Assembly: GCA_020850355.1 (NCBI GenBank)
Contig: JADZEX010000011.1
Coordinates: 1-64,000 of the forward strand
Reading direction: 5' to 3'
Length of the DNA stretch: 64,000 bases
Source of the DNA: Fimbriimonadaceae bacterium
GTDB lineage: Bacteria > Armatimonadota > UBA10988
This document shows, in pieces, positions 7,842 to 17,500 of this stretch. The notes below the pieces were generated by a model. That model worked only from the letters and a program-made list of their open reading frames with translations, searched no databases and was not told the origin of the DNA. The first letter of the stretch is position 1; every line of letters starts with the position of its first letter. The position numbers and the translations under genes are program-made.

Positions 7842-8924
7842 CTAGTTCCCCTCCCCCGGCCGCAGCTCGCGCAGCCAGCGGTTGTAGAGGGTCACCTGAT
7901 CGGGCCAGCCGACCGTGCGCAGGGCCGTGTCGAGGTCGCGGTGGGTGCTCAGGGCGGCCAGCAGACGCTGGCGGTCGGCCGGGGTGGTGCCGCGGAGCAG
8001 CAGCTCGGTCAGGGCGTAGGCCTGGTTGTAGGCGTCACGGGCGGTGGCCGGGTCGTAGAACAGACGGTGTTCCAACAGCGTCGTCAGCGGCAGCTCGCGG
8101 CGATGGGCGGCCAGGTCAGCGAGGCCCTGGCGGTAGCGCTCGCCCTCGGCGGGACAGACCAACTCGCCGCAGAGCATCGCCAGGCCCTCGTCGAGCCAGG
8201 GCGGCAGCGGGGCGGTGCCCGTCTGGCGGTGCAGCGCGCAATGGCCAAACTCGTGGGCGATCACCGCGCGGAAGTAGCTGCCCGTCGGGTCGGCGATGCG
8301 GCGGCCGGCCGGGTTGCACTCGACGAACAGCAGCACCCCGCCGGTGCCGGTGCCCCACTGCCAGCCAATCGGCTGGTAGCCGCTCCAGGCCTCGAAGAAC
8401 TGGGTGTAGCGCGCCGCGTCGCGGAAGATGAAGACCGCGGTGTCGGGCAGCTCGACGCCGAAGTAGGCGGTGACGCGGTAGTGTGCTTCGGGCAGTGCCG
8501 CCCGGACCGCGGTGCCCCAGGGGTGGTCGGGCTCCTGGTAGACCCGAAAGCAGACGGTGTCGGCGGTGCTGATGGCGCTGGCCTGCGGCGGCGCGAGCTG
8601 CGCCAGGCGAGCGGCACGGCGCCGCAGGTCCGCGGGGTCCGGCCAGCCCGGCCACGGCGGCTGGTCGCTCGCCTGCGCCAGATCGACGGCCGCCGCGGCG
8701 ACCCAGCCGGTGCGGTACGAGGCCACTCCCCGCAGGTAGCGCAGCACCGCCGCGTCGGCGCCGGCCGTCGGCAGCCGGGCGGATGCCAGGGCGATCACCT
8801 GGTCGTGGCGGCCGGCGTAGCTGGCGCTAGCCAGGTCGCCGACGAGGTCGGCCAGGGCGACCCGCGAGAGCAGGCCGAGCAGCAGCAACCAACGCCAACC
8901 GTCGCGACGGGAGCGCTGCGCCAT
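7842..8924 (-). CDS. Exported zinc metallopeptidase, peptidase MA-like
   Basis: A 360-residue protein with a Sec signal (MAQRSRRDGWRWLLLLGLLS, ending ALA), so it acts in the periplasm or outside. The peptidase signature is HEFGH (HExxH) in AVIAHEFGHCALH, followed about 20 residues later by WLDEGLA, whose Glu is the expected third zinc ligand of gluzincins. The region in between and the length fit the peptidase MA-like domain often found in Planctomycetota and Armatimonadota. ATG at 8924 follows GGGAGGATGGG. A much longer open frame extends upstream, but it is antisense to the next gene and not credible. The substrate is unknown. It is transcribed divergently from the YgfZ gene. Confidence 0.82.
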   Translation of the reverse strand: MAQRSRRDGWRWLLLLGLLSRVALADLVGDLASASYAGRHDQVIALASARLPTAGADAAVLRYLRGVASYRTGWVAAAAVDLAQASDQPPWPGWPDPADLRRRAARLAQLAPPQASAISTADTVCFRVYQEPDHPWGTAVRAALPEAHYRVTAYFGVELPDTAVFIFRDAARYTQFFEAWSGYQPIGWQWGTGTGGVLLFVECNPAGRRIADPTGSYFRAVIAHEFGHCALHRQTGTAPLPPWLDEGLAMLCGELVCPAEGERYRQGLADLAAHRRELPLTTLLEHRLFYDPATARDAYNQAYALTELLLRGTTPADRQRLLAALSTHRDLDTALRTVGWPDQVTLYNRWLRELRPGEGN

Positions 8925-9018
8925 CCCATCCTCCCGACCGCCAGTACGCCCGCGCGGTGGCGTCTCCTGCCGTTCACCGACCGCACGACCGCGCCGCACA
9001 CTAGGAGTGGAGCATCCG

Positions 9019-10074
9019 ATGGCTGTCAGTCCGTTGCTGGCCCACACCCGGCCGGCCGCCACCGTCGATCTGGCCGGCTGGACCGTCGCCGAGCGGTACG
9101 GCGAACTGGCGGCCGAGACGACCGCCGCGCACACCAGCGCCGCGGTGGCCGACCTCTCGCAGCGTGGCCGGTTGCTGCTGCGGGGCGAGCAGCGCGGTGC
9201 CTGGCTGACCAAGGTGGTAACCCAGGACACCGCGCGGCTGCGGCCGGGCGCGCTGGCGCGGGCCCTGCTGCTGACGGTCAAAGGTCGGATCGCCTGCGAC
9301 TTGCTGGTGTTGGCGACGCCGGCCGGGCTGTGGCTGGACACGGCCTTCGACACGGGCGAGGGGCTGCTGCGGCAGTTACGGCAGTACGTCTTGTTCGGCG
9401 ACCGCGTCGAGTTGAGCGACGAGCGGCCGCGGACCTGCCTGCTGCAGGTGATCGGCCCCGCCGCGCCAGGTCTGGCGGCGCAGGTCGCGGAGCTGCCCGT
9501 GCCAGCGGCCGGGCAAGTTGTGGCGGCGGGTGACCGCTGGCTGGCGCGGACCGACGCGCTGGGCGAGCCGACCTGCCTGCTGGCTGGCCCGGCCGACGCG
9601 GGTCCGGCCTGGTGGACCGCGCTGGCCGCCACGGCGCAGCCGATTGGCTGGCGCGGCCTCGAGGTCCTCCGCCTGGAGGCGGGCGAGCCGCGCTGGGGGG
9701 CGGAGCTGTCTGAAGACTACCTGCCGTTGGAAGCCGAGCTGGAAAGCGCGCTGTGCCACACCAAGGGCTGCTATCCCGGCCAGGAGGTGGTTGCCCGGAT
9801 GCGCGACCGGGGCCACGCCAACCGCGTTCTGCGGCGGCTGCGGGTGGCCGGCGAGGTGGTGCCGCGGCGCGACGCCAGCTTGCTAAGCGGCGACTCGCCC
9901 CGCCCGGTCGGGACCGTCACCTCGGCAGCCTGGTCACCGCGCGACGGGGTGGTCGCCCTGGGCTACGTCCGCAGCGGCCAGGCGACGGCCGGCAGCAGCT
10001 TGCAGGTGGTGTTGCCCAGCGGCCAGGCCGCGGTGGAGGTGGTCGGACCGGCGCGGGGGGCACGGCCGGGGTGA
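9019..10074 (+). CDS. ygfZ: YgfZ/GcvT-like folate-binding protein
   Basis: A 351-residue cytoplasmic protein of the GcvT superfamily. The decisive motif is [19 protein letters not shown], the signature of YgfZ proteins: the Cys lies in K-G-C-Y-x-G-Q-E, which true glycine-cleavage T proteins lack. YgfZ is known to use folate to help build or repair certain iron-sulfur enzymes. Upstream regions ([16 protein letters not shown], then [12 protein letters not shown]) match the N-terminal beta domain. ATG at 9019 has GGAG six bases before it; a GTG at 9007 is less likely. It heads a plus-strand trio with an esterase and an FKBP lipoprotein. Confidence 0.87.
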   Translation: MAVSPLLAHTRPAATVDLAGWTVAERYGELAAETTAAHTSAAVADLSQRGRLLLRGEQRGAWLTKVVTQDTARLRPGALARALLLTVKGRIACDLLVLATPAGLWLDTAFDTGEGLLRQLRQYVLFGDRVELSDERPRTCLLQVIGPAAPGLAAQVAELPVPAAGQVVAAGDRWLARTDALGEPTCLLAGPADAGPAWWTALAATAQPIGWRGLEVLRLEAGEPRWGAELSEDYLPLEAELESALCHTKGCYPGQEVVARMRDRGHANRVLRRLRVAGEVVPRRDASLLSGDSPRPVGTVTSAAWSPRDGVVALGYVRSGQATAGSSLQVVLPSGQAAVEVVGPARGARPG

Positions 10075-10130
10075 TCGTCCGGGAGGTTCTGGCCCAGCCA
10101 GGGCCAACGCCACCGCTGGGAGTGGCCGGC

Positions 10131-10907
10131 ATGGCGTTGATCCACTGCGATTTCTTCTCCGAGACCTTGGGGCTCTGCTCGTCGATGTACGTGATTCTGC
10201 CGCAACCGACGAGCGGCCAGATCGGGCTCACCGGCGTGGCCGGCGGCGAGCGCCACAAAGTGCTCTGGTTGCTGCACGGGATGAGCGACGACCACACGAT
10301 CTGGTTGCGGCGGACTTCGATCGAGCGGTACGTCGCCCCGCTCGGGCTGGCGGTGGTGATGCCGGCCGTGGCGCGTAGCTACTACACCGACATGGCCCAG
10401 GGCGGGCGGTACTGGACCTATCTGGCCGAGGAGCTGCCGGCGATCTGCCAGAGCTTCTTCCCGCTGAGCACCCGCCGCGAGGACAACTACGCGGCGGGGC
10501 TCTCGATGGGTGGCTACGGCGCGTTCAAGCTGGCGCTGCGCCAGCCGGAGCGGTTCTGCGCCGCGGCCAGCCTGTCGGGCGCGCTGGATGTCTGCGCCTG
10601 GACCGACCAGGTGGTCGGCGAGCGCTCGGCTGAGATGCGGCGGATCTTCGGCGACCGCCCGAGCCTCGCCGGGTCGGACGACGATCTGTTCCATCTGGCC
10701 GCCCAGGTCGCCGCCCAGCCGCAGCCGCCGCGGCTGTTCCAGTGGTGCGGCAGCGACGACTTCTTGTACCAGCACAACCTCAAGTTCCGCGACCACTGCG
10801 CCCAGATCGGGCTGCCGCTGACCTCTGAGGAAGGACCGGGTGGGCACACCTGGGACCTGTGGGATGCGCAAATCCAGCGCGTGCTGCAATGGTTTGAGCT
10901 GGCTTAG
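10131..10907 (+). CDS. Esterase D/S-formylglutathione hydrolase-like alpha/beta hydrolase
   Basis: A 258-residue serine hydrolase. It starts [13 protein letters not shown] and continues to SMYVILPQ, as in the FrmB/tributyrin-esterase family. The catalytic triad is Ser in [10 protein letters not shown] (G-x-S-x-G), Asp in CGSDDFLY and His in [21 protein letters not shown] supplies the oxyanion-hole region. There is no signal peptide, so it is probably cytoplasmic. The true substrate may be an acyl sugar or S-formylglutathione. ATG at 10131 follows GGGAG with 8-nt spacing. A GTG overlapping the ygfZ stop at 10071 would add 20 residues that the family lacks. Confidence 0.85.
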   Translation: MALIHCDFFSETLGLCSSMYVILPQPTSGQIGLTGVAGGERHKVLWLLHGMSDDHTIWLRRTSIERYVAPLGLAVVMPAVARSYYTDMAQGGRYWTYLAEELPAICQSFFPLSTRREDNYAAGLSMGGYGAFKLALRQPERFCAAASLSGALDVCAWTDQVVGERSAEMRRIFGDRPSLAGSDDDLFHLAAQVAAQPQPPRLFQWCGSDDFLYQHNLKFRDHCAQIGLPLTSEEGPGGHTWDLWDAQIQRVLQWFELA

Positions 10908-10933
10908 GCACCAGGTTGAGAGAGAGGCTGACG

Positions 10934-11539
10934 ATGCGACGATGCTGGATGCTGTTGGGCCTGGCCGGCTGCCTGGCCGGGTGCGGTAAGAAAGACGAGG
11001 TGCCGGCGCTGCAGACCACGCCGGCGGCGGACACGATGGTCCCGGCGCCGAAGGAAACGACCTCCAACGAGCCGCCACCGGCGAGCACGAAGTACGAGGG
11101 CTACCAGGAACGTGAGGCGACCGACGAGGTCCCCGCCGCCAAGGCGGAGCCCGCCAAGGACGCCGCCAAGGTGGCGACCGAGCCGGCCAAGGGTGACGGC
11201 AAGCAGACCACTACGGCCAGCGGCCTGAAGTACGAGGACGTCAAGGTCGGAACCGGCGCGGCGCCGCAGAACGGCCAGCGGGTCAAGGTGCATTACGTCG
11301 GCACCCTGCTCGACGGCAAGAAGTTCGACAGCTCGCGCGACCGCGGTGAACCGTTCACCTTCACCATCGGCCGCGGCGAGGTGATCAAAGGCTGGGACGA
11401 AGGCGTGCTGACGATGAAGGTCGGCGGCCTGCGCAAGCTCGAGATCCCGGCCGGCCTGGCCTACGGGGCCTCCGGGCAGGGGGACATTCCGCCGAACTCC
11501 ACGCTGCGCTTCGAGGTGGAGCTGCTCGGCATCGAGTAG
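10934..11539 (+). CDS. FKBP-type peptidyl-prolyl isomerase lipoprotein
   Basis: A 201-residue lipoprotein. The signal sequence ends in a double lipobox (LAGCLAGC, Cys13 or Cys17). About 75 residues of low-complexity Ala/Lys/Pro/Glu linker follow, then an FKBP domain from about residue 90: SGLKYEDVKVGTGA, VKVHYVGTLLDGKKFDSS, GRGEVIKGWDEG, IPAGLAYG and NSTLRFEVELLGIE. The drug-site aromatic and Asp residues typical of active FKBPs are present. It would assist protein folding on the periplasmic face of a membrane. AGAGAGG precedes the ATG. A GC-rich hairpin separates it from the convergent epimerase gene. Confidence 0.92.
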   Translation: MRRCWMLLGLAGCLAGCGKKDEVPALQTTPAADTMVPAPKETTSNEPPPASTKYEGYQEREATDEVPAAKAEPAKDAAKVATEPAKGDGKQTTTASGLKYEDVKVGTGAAPQNGQRVKVHYVGTLLDGKKFDSSRDRGEPFTFTIGRGEVIKGWDEGVLTMKVGGLRKLEIPAGLAYGASGQGDIPPNSTLRFEVELLGIE

Positions 11540-11545
11540 CCGCTG

Positions 11546-11579
11546 CGGCGGCCGCTCGCCCTCGGGTGGGCGGCCGCCG
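11546..11579. terminator. Hairpin between convergent genes
   Basis: CGGCGGCCGC (11546-11555) pairs with GCGGCCGCCG (11570-11579) around a 14-nt loop, in the 46-bp gap between the ends of the FKBP gene (plus) and the epimerase gene (minus). It has no U-tract on either side and is probably a bidirectional 3'-end structure. Confidence 0.5.
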
Positions 11580-11585
11580 GCGGGG

Positions 11586-12449
11586 CTAGGCCGGGTGCAG
11601 CTCTGCCCAGCTGTGCTGCGGCTCCCAGCCCAGCAAGTCCTTGGCGCGCTGGCACGAAATCAGCGCTTCGCAGCCGGCCAGCGGCTCGCGGAAGTCGGTC
11701 ACCTGCGGGTAGCAGGCGGCGGCCAGTTCGCGGCTGGGGAGGCCCAGCGCGTTGACGCGGTCGTTGATGAACAAGGTGTGGGCGCCCGTGTAGGGCACCT
11801 CGATGCCCAGCGCAAAGGCCCGCGCGCTGTCGCGGGCATCGACCACGCACCAGAAGTCCTGCCAGAAGGTGGTCACCTGCCGCTGCTCGCGCACCCGCCG
11901 CAGCCAGTTGGCGCGGCGGTCGCTGGTCGACGGGTGCAGCACCGCCGGGATCCGCAGCGAGACGTTGGCAATCTGCCAGCGATCCCAGGCATACTGCCCG
12001 AGCTCCTCGGTGAGCTGCTTCGAGAGGCTGTAGACATCGCTGACCTGCGCCGGATGCGCCTCGTCGAGCGGGAAGTAGTGGACCGCAATCCGCCGCACCC
12101 CGAAGAGGTTGCCGAGGGCATTGATGGAGCTGGCGGTGGCCACCTGCGAGATCCCGACCTCGGCGCAGGCTTCGTACAGGTGGTACGTGCCGCGGACGTT
12201 GATGTCGAACAGCGTGCTGTCGGGCACGCCCCCGGGGCTTGGCACGGCGGCCAGGTGCACGACCCGCTCGAAACCGCGCAAGGTCTCGACGACGGCAGCA
12301 AAGTCGGTCATGTCGAGCTGGCGATAGGCGGCCGGCGTCTCGACCTGCTCGCGCCGCCCACAGACTGTCACCTCATGACCGCGCGCCAGCAGCTCGGTCA
12401 CCACAGCACTGCCGACGCTGCCGGCACCTCCCGTCACCAGGACCTTCAC
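11586..12449 (-). CDS. NAD-dependent epimerase/dehydratase (extended SDR)
   Basis: A 287-residue nucleotide-sugar-type epimerase. It begins VKVLVTGGAGSVG (the GxxGxxG NAD loop), has VVHLAAVPSP, a serine in TASSINALG and the catalytic YSLSK (YxxxK). There is no signal peptide, so it is cytoplasmic. The start was set at GTG 12449, because GGGAG lies 6 nt upstream and the Rossmann strand begins immediately. A longer frame to 12554 encodes an arginine-rich stretch unlike the family. It could modify a UDP-sugar or act on free uronates; the sequence does not say. It is divergent from the papain-like lipoprotein gene, with a palindrome between them. Confidence 0.87.
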   Translation of the reverse strand: MKVLVTGGAGSVGSAVVTELLARGHEVTVCGRREQVETPAAYRQLDMTDFAAVVETLRGFERVVHLAAVPSPGGVPDSTLFDINVRGTYHLYEACAEVGISQVATASSINALGNLFGVRRIAVHYFPLDEAHPAQVSDVYSLSKQLTEELGQYAWDRWQIANVSLRIPAVLHPSTSDRRANWLRRVREQRQVTTFWQDFWCVVDARDSARAFALGIEVPYTGAHTLFINDRVNALGLPSRELAAACYPQVTDFREPLAGCEALISCQRAKDLLGWEPQHSWAELHPA

Positions 12450-12548
12450 GACGTTCTCCCACCGCAGGAAACTGGCCACGAGGATGCGGCAGGTTCCCGA
12501 ATCGGTCAACCCGCTCCGCCGCCGCAGCCTGGTGTCACGACAACAACA

Positions 12549-12560
12549 GACCACGTGGTC
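12549..12560. promoter_or_regulatory. 12-bp palindrome in a divergent promoter region
   Basis: GACCACGTGGTC is a perfect inverted repeat roughly 100 bp before the epimerase start and 40 bp before the papain-like gene start. Its position in a 150-bp divergent intergenic region fits an operator. The CACGTG core resembles the middle of the parS sites elsewhere in the window, but the flanks differ. Confidence 0.3.
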
Positions 12561-12600
12561 ATCATATCCTCAGCCGGATGGCCGGCACTGGAGGATTGTG

Positions 12601-13917
12601 ATGCGGTGGCGGGTCTGCCTGGGCGGCTTGGGGCTGGTGGCGTTGGCTGGATGCAGCAGCGGCAGTCGGATCGGCGCGTACCAACAGCGCTATGGTCTGG
12701 ACTTCGTGGCGCCGGAGGTGGTGGCGACGTTCCCGAAGGCGCTGACGCCAACCCCGGCGGCGGGCGGGACGCAGCCGGCGGTGCGGGCCAACACCAGCGC
12801 CAGTCTGCCGCCCGTCGGCAATCAGGGGCAGCTCGGCAGTTGCACCGCCTGGGCCATCGGCTACGGCCTGGCGACCGTCGAGCAGCAGCGCCAGCGCCGC
12901 TGGGGGGCCGGCGAGGCGGCGCACCAGGGCAGCCCGGCGTTTCTCTACGCGCTCTGCCTCCGGGCCGAAGGCAACCCCTGCAACGACGGCACGCAGCTCA
13001 CCACGGCGATGGACATCCTGGTGAAGCAGGGCTGCAGCAGCCTGAAGGTGGTGCCCTACAGCGATGCCGGCTGCACCACCGCTCCGAAGACCACCGATCA
13101 GGCCAACTTCCGGCTGCGCAGCTACAAGTCGATCGACCCGAAGAACCGCCTGGCGCTGCAGCAGGAGCTGACCAAGGGGCGCACCATCGCCTTCGGCGCG
13201 CAGCTCGACAACGACTTCGACTCACCGAACGGCGCCGTGGTCTACCACGGCAGCGGGGTGCCGATGCGGGAGGGCGCGCAGCACGCCGCCCACGCGATGC
13301 TGCTGGTGGGGTACGACGACACCCGGCAGGCTTACCGCGTGCTGAACTCCTGGGGCCCCAACTGGGGTGACGGCGGCTATCTCTGGCTCGCCTACGCGAC
13401 CTTTGAGCGGCAGACCTTCCAGTGTGTCGTGGGCGACGCGGTCGAGGTCTTCGCGGCGCCGCCCAACGAGGACGCCCCGGCCGCCGGCAGCGCCCGCAAC
13501 GACTACCAGTTCGCCGACAACGCCGACGGTGGTGACGAGGAAGTCTATCTGGTGGTGGACTTCGAGTTCAACGAGCCGGTCTACATCCGCGCGATCACGC
13601 TCACCGACCCGGATGGCGTGGACGCAATCCAGACCTACAACCAGTGGTTCCAGGCCGGCCAGGTCTTCTTTGTCAAGACCGACGGCACGCAGTGGGAGGC
13701 CGGTCGCTACCAGCTCACCTTCGACCTCAACGAGCTTGACGGCGAGCTGAAGCAGGAGGTCGAGCCCTTCGATCTGGAGGCCCTCGGCGCCGGCCGGGCG
13801 GCGCACGATGCGGAGCACCAGGTGATCGTGCCGAGCTGGGCCCGTCACCTGCCGGCCGCCGGGATCACGCCGGGCGTGCTGGGCGGCAACTTGCAGCCCG
13901 CGGCGATCCGCCGCTGA
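12601..13917 (+). CDS. Papain-like (C1) cysteine peptidase lipoprotein
   Basis: A 438-residue lipoprotein: MRWRVCLGGLGLVALAGC has a lipobox with Cys18. The C1A-type core is complete: Gln75 (oxyanion) and Cys81 in NQGQLGSCTAW, His231 in AAHAMLLVGYDD and Asn249 in VLNSWGPNWGDGGY. After the peptidase (about 65-290) an acidic C-terminal region of about 140 residues, with repeated D/N-rich strands, looks like a separate beta domain of unknown role. It probably acts on the cell surface or in the periplasm. GGAGG precedes the ATG. It is convergent with the tail-collar gene, with a strong hairpin between. Confidence 0.88.
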   Translation: MRWRVCLGGLGLVALAGCSSGSRIGAYQQRYGLDFVAPEVVATFPKALTPTPAAGGTQPAVRANTSASLPPVGNQGQLGSCTAWAIGYGLATVEQQRQRRWGAGEAAHQGSPAFLYALCLRAEGNPCNDGTQLTTAMDILVKQGCSSLKVVPYSDAGCTTAPKTTDQANFRLRSYKSIDPKNRLALQQELTKGRTIAFGAQLDNDFDSPNGAVVYHGSGVPMREGAQHAAHAMLLVGYDDTRQAYRVLNSWGPNWGDGGYLWLAYATFERQTFQCVVGDAVEVFAAPPNEDAPAAGSARNDYQFADNADGGDEEVYLVVDFEFNEPVYIRAITLTDPDGVDAIQTYNQWFQAGQVFFVKTDGTQWEAGRYQLTFDLNELDGELKQEVEPFDLEALGAGRAAHDAEHQVIVPSWARHLPAAGITPGVLGGNLQPAAIRR

Positions 13918-13947
13918 GCTGGCCGGCTGGCGGGGGTGGCAGCGACT

Positions 13948-13977
13948 CACCGGCCCGGCCGCGCGGCCGGGCCGGTG
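13948..13977. terminator. Strong bidirectional hairpin
   Basis: CACCGGCCCGGCC (13948-13960), loop GCGC, GGCCGGGCCGGTG (13965-13977): a perfect 13-bp GC-rich stem in the 81-bp gap between two convergent genes. Its position and symmetry fit a shared transcription end. No U-tract is present. Confidence 0.6.
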
Positions 13978-13998
13978 GGAGCGGTCAAGGCGAGGTGG

Positions 13999-14343
13999 TC
14001 AGGGCCGAGTCGGGTAGACCCCGCTGAGGGCGATGATGTAGCGCGCCTTGCCCTCGCCGTTCTTGGCGGCCAGGGCCTTCTCGGCCTCACGCAGGTCCGG
14101 CAGGGCAAACTGCGTCGTCGCGTTGCCGCCCCACTTCGCGCCGATCAAGGAGTAGAGGGCCTGGTTCTGTGCGAGCGGCAGCATCTGGCCTTCACAGAAG
14201 GCCCAGCCCTCGGGCGCGAAGCCGTACGGCACCAGGCGGATCTCACCAACCATCGCCTCGACACCTTGGCTGGACGCTGGTTGCGGATGCACCAACAGCC
14301 AGGCCCCCACGGCCAATCCCACGCCGAGCATCAGACGCTTCAT
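13999..14343 (-). CDS. Exported phage tail-collar domain protein
   Basis: A 114-residue protein with a Sec signal (MKRLMLGVGLAVGAWLL, cleavage after ASS or so). A single phage tail-collar (microcystin-dependent-protein-like) domain follows: VGEIRLVPYGFAPEGWAFC, EGQMLPLAQNQALYSLIG, and GGNATTQFALPDLRE. Such domains form small beta-rich knobs in tail fibres, and in bacteria they occur as stand-alone secreted proteins of unknown function. No phage genes surround it. The start was set at ATG 14343, where the signal peptide begins; the longer frame upstream is arginine-rich. A good promoter lies 65 bp upstream. Confidence 0.82.
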   Translation of the reverse strand: MKRLMLGVGLAVGAWLLVHPQPASSQGVEAMVGEIRLVPYGFAPEGWAFCEGQMLPLAQNQALYSLIGAKWGGNATTQFALPDLREAEKALAAKNGEGKARYIIALSGVYPTRP

Positions 14344-14407
14344 CAGAGCCGTCACTTTCCGAGCGTTGCCCCCGACGGGTGGCCCCCCCTGTGATCTGGC
14401 CGCGCTG

Positions 14408-14436
14408 GGTGTACCACAGACGGCCCGCGAAGTCAA
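14408..14436 (-). promoter_or_regulatory. Promoter for the tail-collar gene
   Basis: On the minus strand TTGACT (14436-14431), a 17-bp spacer and TACACC (14413-14408) make a good -35 and a fair -10. The start of transcription would lie near 14401 and leave a leader of about 58 nt. Confidence 0.55.
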
Positions 14437-14512
14437 AGACGGCTCGCGCACGGGCGGTCGTCAACCGCAGGACCAGACGGTCCCACGACGAACTTCGGCC
14501 GTGGAGACTGCG

Positions 14513-17500
14513 ATGCGCGCTGCCCTGGTGCTCCTGCTGACGACCCTGGCGGTGTCGGCGGCGCCGCCCGAGCCGCTGCTGCTCTACCGCTGTGAGGCGA
14601 CCAGCGAAGCGGCCGGCGGCGAGCTGGAGACCGCCAACGTCCAAGAGGGCCGCGGCGCGCTGCGCTGGCGCAACCACCCGCAGACGCCGTCGCTGAGCTT
14701 CACCCGGCCACCGGCCGACTGGTCGGGCTACCACCTGCTGCGCTTCCAGCTCCACAACGCGGTGGCGCTGCCGGCCTCGTTCATGGTGCTGGCGGCCTCC
14801 GAGAACCCCGACACCGAGGGCCCCGACTACTACGGCTGGCAGGTCCCGCTCAACTTCACCGGCTGGCGTGAGATCACGCTGCCCTTGACCGCCGACGTGG
14901 CCGCACGGTCGCCGCGGGGCTTCAAGCAGATCGACTCCCTGACCTTCAGCAGCGCCGGCTGGGGCCAGACGCCGAACCCCCAGGCCGACCTGCTGGTGGA
15001 CGACCTCCGCCTGGTCTACGATCCGCCCCGCCCAGGGCCGCGGATGACCGACGCCGAGTTCTTCGCCGCGCTCGACCTGACCCGACCCGAACTCGCCGCG
15101 GTGCAGACCGCCGTCGGCCAGGGGGACCTGGCGGCCGCCAGGCAGGCCCTGCTGCAGCACTTCCGGAGCCGCCCCACGCCGCGCTGGTGGTTCGACTGGC
15201 GCGACCGCCCGCAGCGCCAGCCGGTCACCGGCGGCAGCGACGGCTGGGACTACTACGGCACCTCCATCAAGCTCGACTTCAGCGGCTGGCGCACGATCCG
15301 CCTGCCGCTGGCGCAGTTCGGCGCGTCGCGGCAGCCGATCGGCTGGCACCAGATCAACGACCTGCAGCTCAGCGCGACCTACAACGACCGCCGGCCCGAC
15401 CCGGCCACGCGCGTGATCCTCGACCAGATCCGCCTCGAAGGTCCGACCGGCACCACCGTCCTGGCCGACTTCGAGTCACCGGCCGACCTGGCCCGCTGGC
15501 CCGGTTTGGCGGCGACCACCGAGCAGGTCAAGTCGGGCCGTCAGGCGGCGCTCTGGGCCAGCCTCGACCAGCGGGGCAGCATCCGCAGCACACCGCTGCG
15601 GACCGACTGGAGCAAGGACCAGGCGCTGGTCCTGGAACTCTGGTGCGCCCAGCCCGGCAACGATGTGCTGACGGTGATCGCCGAGTCCGACACGCCCAAC
15701 CTGAAGGGCGCCGACGACGTCTGCCGGCACCTCTTCGGCGGCTTCGCCCTCGGCGATGACATCGACTGGACGATCAACAAGCTGCCGCCGACCGATCCGG
15801 CGTTCACCCGTGAGTGGACCTACAGCCTCAACCGCTTCCCGCACTGGAACACCCTCGGCGACGCCTACTGGGCCAGCGGCGACGAGAAGTACGCCCGCGA
15901 GTGGATCGCCCAGATGCGCGACTGGGTCGAAGACCACCCCTACCTGCTGACGGGCACCGGCAACAACACGCTGACCTGGCGGACCATCGAGGCCGGGATC
16001 CGCTGCTCGGGCAGTTGGCCCACGGCGCTCTACCGCTTCCTCGGCTCGCCCTCCCTGACGGCCGAGGATCTGGTGGTCTTCCTGAAGTCGTGGATCGAAC
16101 ACGGGCACCACCTGATGCGGATTACCGTCGAGCATCCCGAGCACGGCGGCAACTGGGTCACCATGGAGTGCAACGGCCTGGGCCACCTCGGGCTGTTGCT
16201 GCCCGAAGCGCGCGACGCCGCGCTCTGGCAGCGCACCGCCGCGGACCGCATGGCGAAGGAGCTGGACGCGCAGGTCTACCCCGATGGCACCCAGAAGGAG
16301 CTGACCACCGGCTACCACCAGGTGGCCCGCAGCAACTTCGTCGGCCTGCAGAAGTTCGCGGCCTTCAACGGCCAGCAACTGGCCGCCGACTACATCGCCA
16401 AGCTGGAGCGGATGTACCGCTACAATCTGCTGGCGATGACCCCCGACGGCTGCCTGCCGCCGCTCAACGACGCCGGCTACACCGCCGTCTTGGACTCGCT
16501 CAAGGAGGCCGCCGAGCTGTACGGCTCGGACGACTACGCCTGGGCCGCCAGCGGCGGCGTCAGCGGCCAGCCACCGCGGATCGCCTCGGTAGCCTTCCCC
16601 TACGCCGGGCAGTACATCATGCGCTCGGGCTGGGGCCGCGACGACCGCTACGCCTTGTTCGAGAGCGGACCCTACGGCACCGGGCACCAGCACGAGGACA
16701 TGCTCAGCATCTTCCTCTACGGCCTCGGCCGCGTGCTGCTGACCGAGGGCGGCACCTACAGCTACGATGCCAGCAAGTACCGCCGCTACGTGCTGGGGAC
16801 CTGGGCGCACAACACCGCGCTGGTGGATGGCCAGGGCCAACAGCGCGGCCGGGTCCGCGAGACCTATGAGACCGCTCAGCCCTGCGCCAACCTCTGGGCG
16901 AGCGGCCAGCTCTTCGACGCCGCCGACGGGCGCTACGAGTGGGGCTACGGCAACCAGCGCGACATCGCCGTGCCGCACGAGCGGACCGTGGTCTTTGTGA
17001 AGCCCGACTACTGGGTCGTGCTGGACCGCTTCCTGGGCGCCGGGCCGCACCGCTACGACGTGCTCTGGAACCTCAACAACCAGCGCGCCGAGCAGGACGC
17101 CAGCAGCCGCGCCGCCTGGGGCAGCGACGCCGCGGTCGCCAACCTGCTGGTGGTCCCCAGTCGCGCGGCGCCGCAGATGGGCCTCGACATTGTCGTCGGC
17201 CGCGAGGATCCGCCGCTGGGCTTCGCCCCGGCCAGCCGCCGCCAGCCGGTGCCCTGCCTCGACTACCAGTTCAGCGGCACCGGGCCGCAGACGGTGGCCT
17301 GGGTCTTGCGGCCCTTCCGCGGCCAGCGGCCGGCCGTCACCGTGAGCTGTCGCGACGAGCAGGGCGGCACCCTGATCGAAGTCCGGGCCGACGGCGGCGT
17401 CGACCGAGTCTGGGTTGCGCCGCGCGGGCTACGGCCCCAAGTTGAGCTGGACGGTTTCCGCGGACAGGCCGCGGTGGTCGTCTCGCGGCGCGGCGCCGAC

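Noticed and set aside
7686-9533. Long plus-strand frame before ygfZ
   Set aside because: It overlaps the metallopeptidase gene in antisense and the ygfZ start out of frame, and it has no ribosome site.
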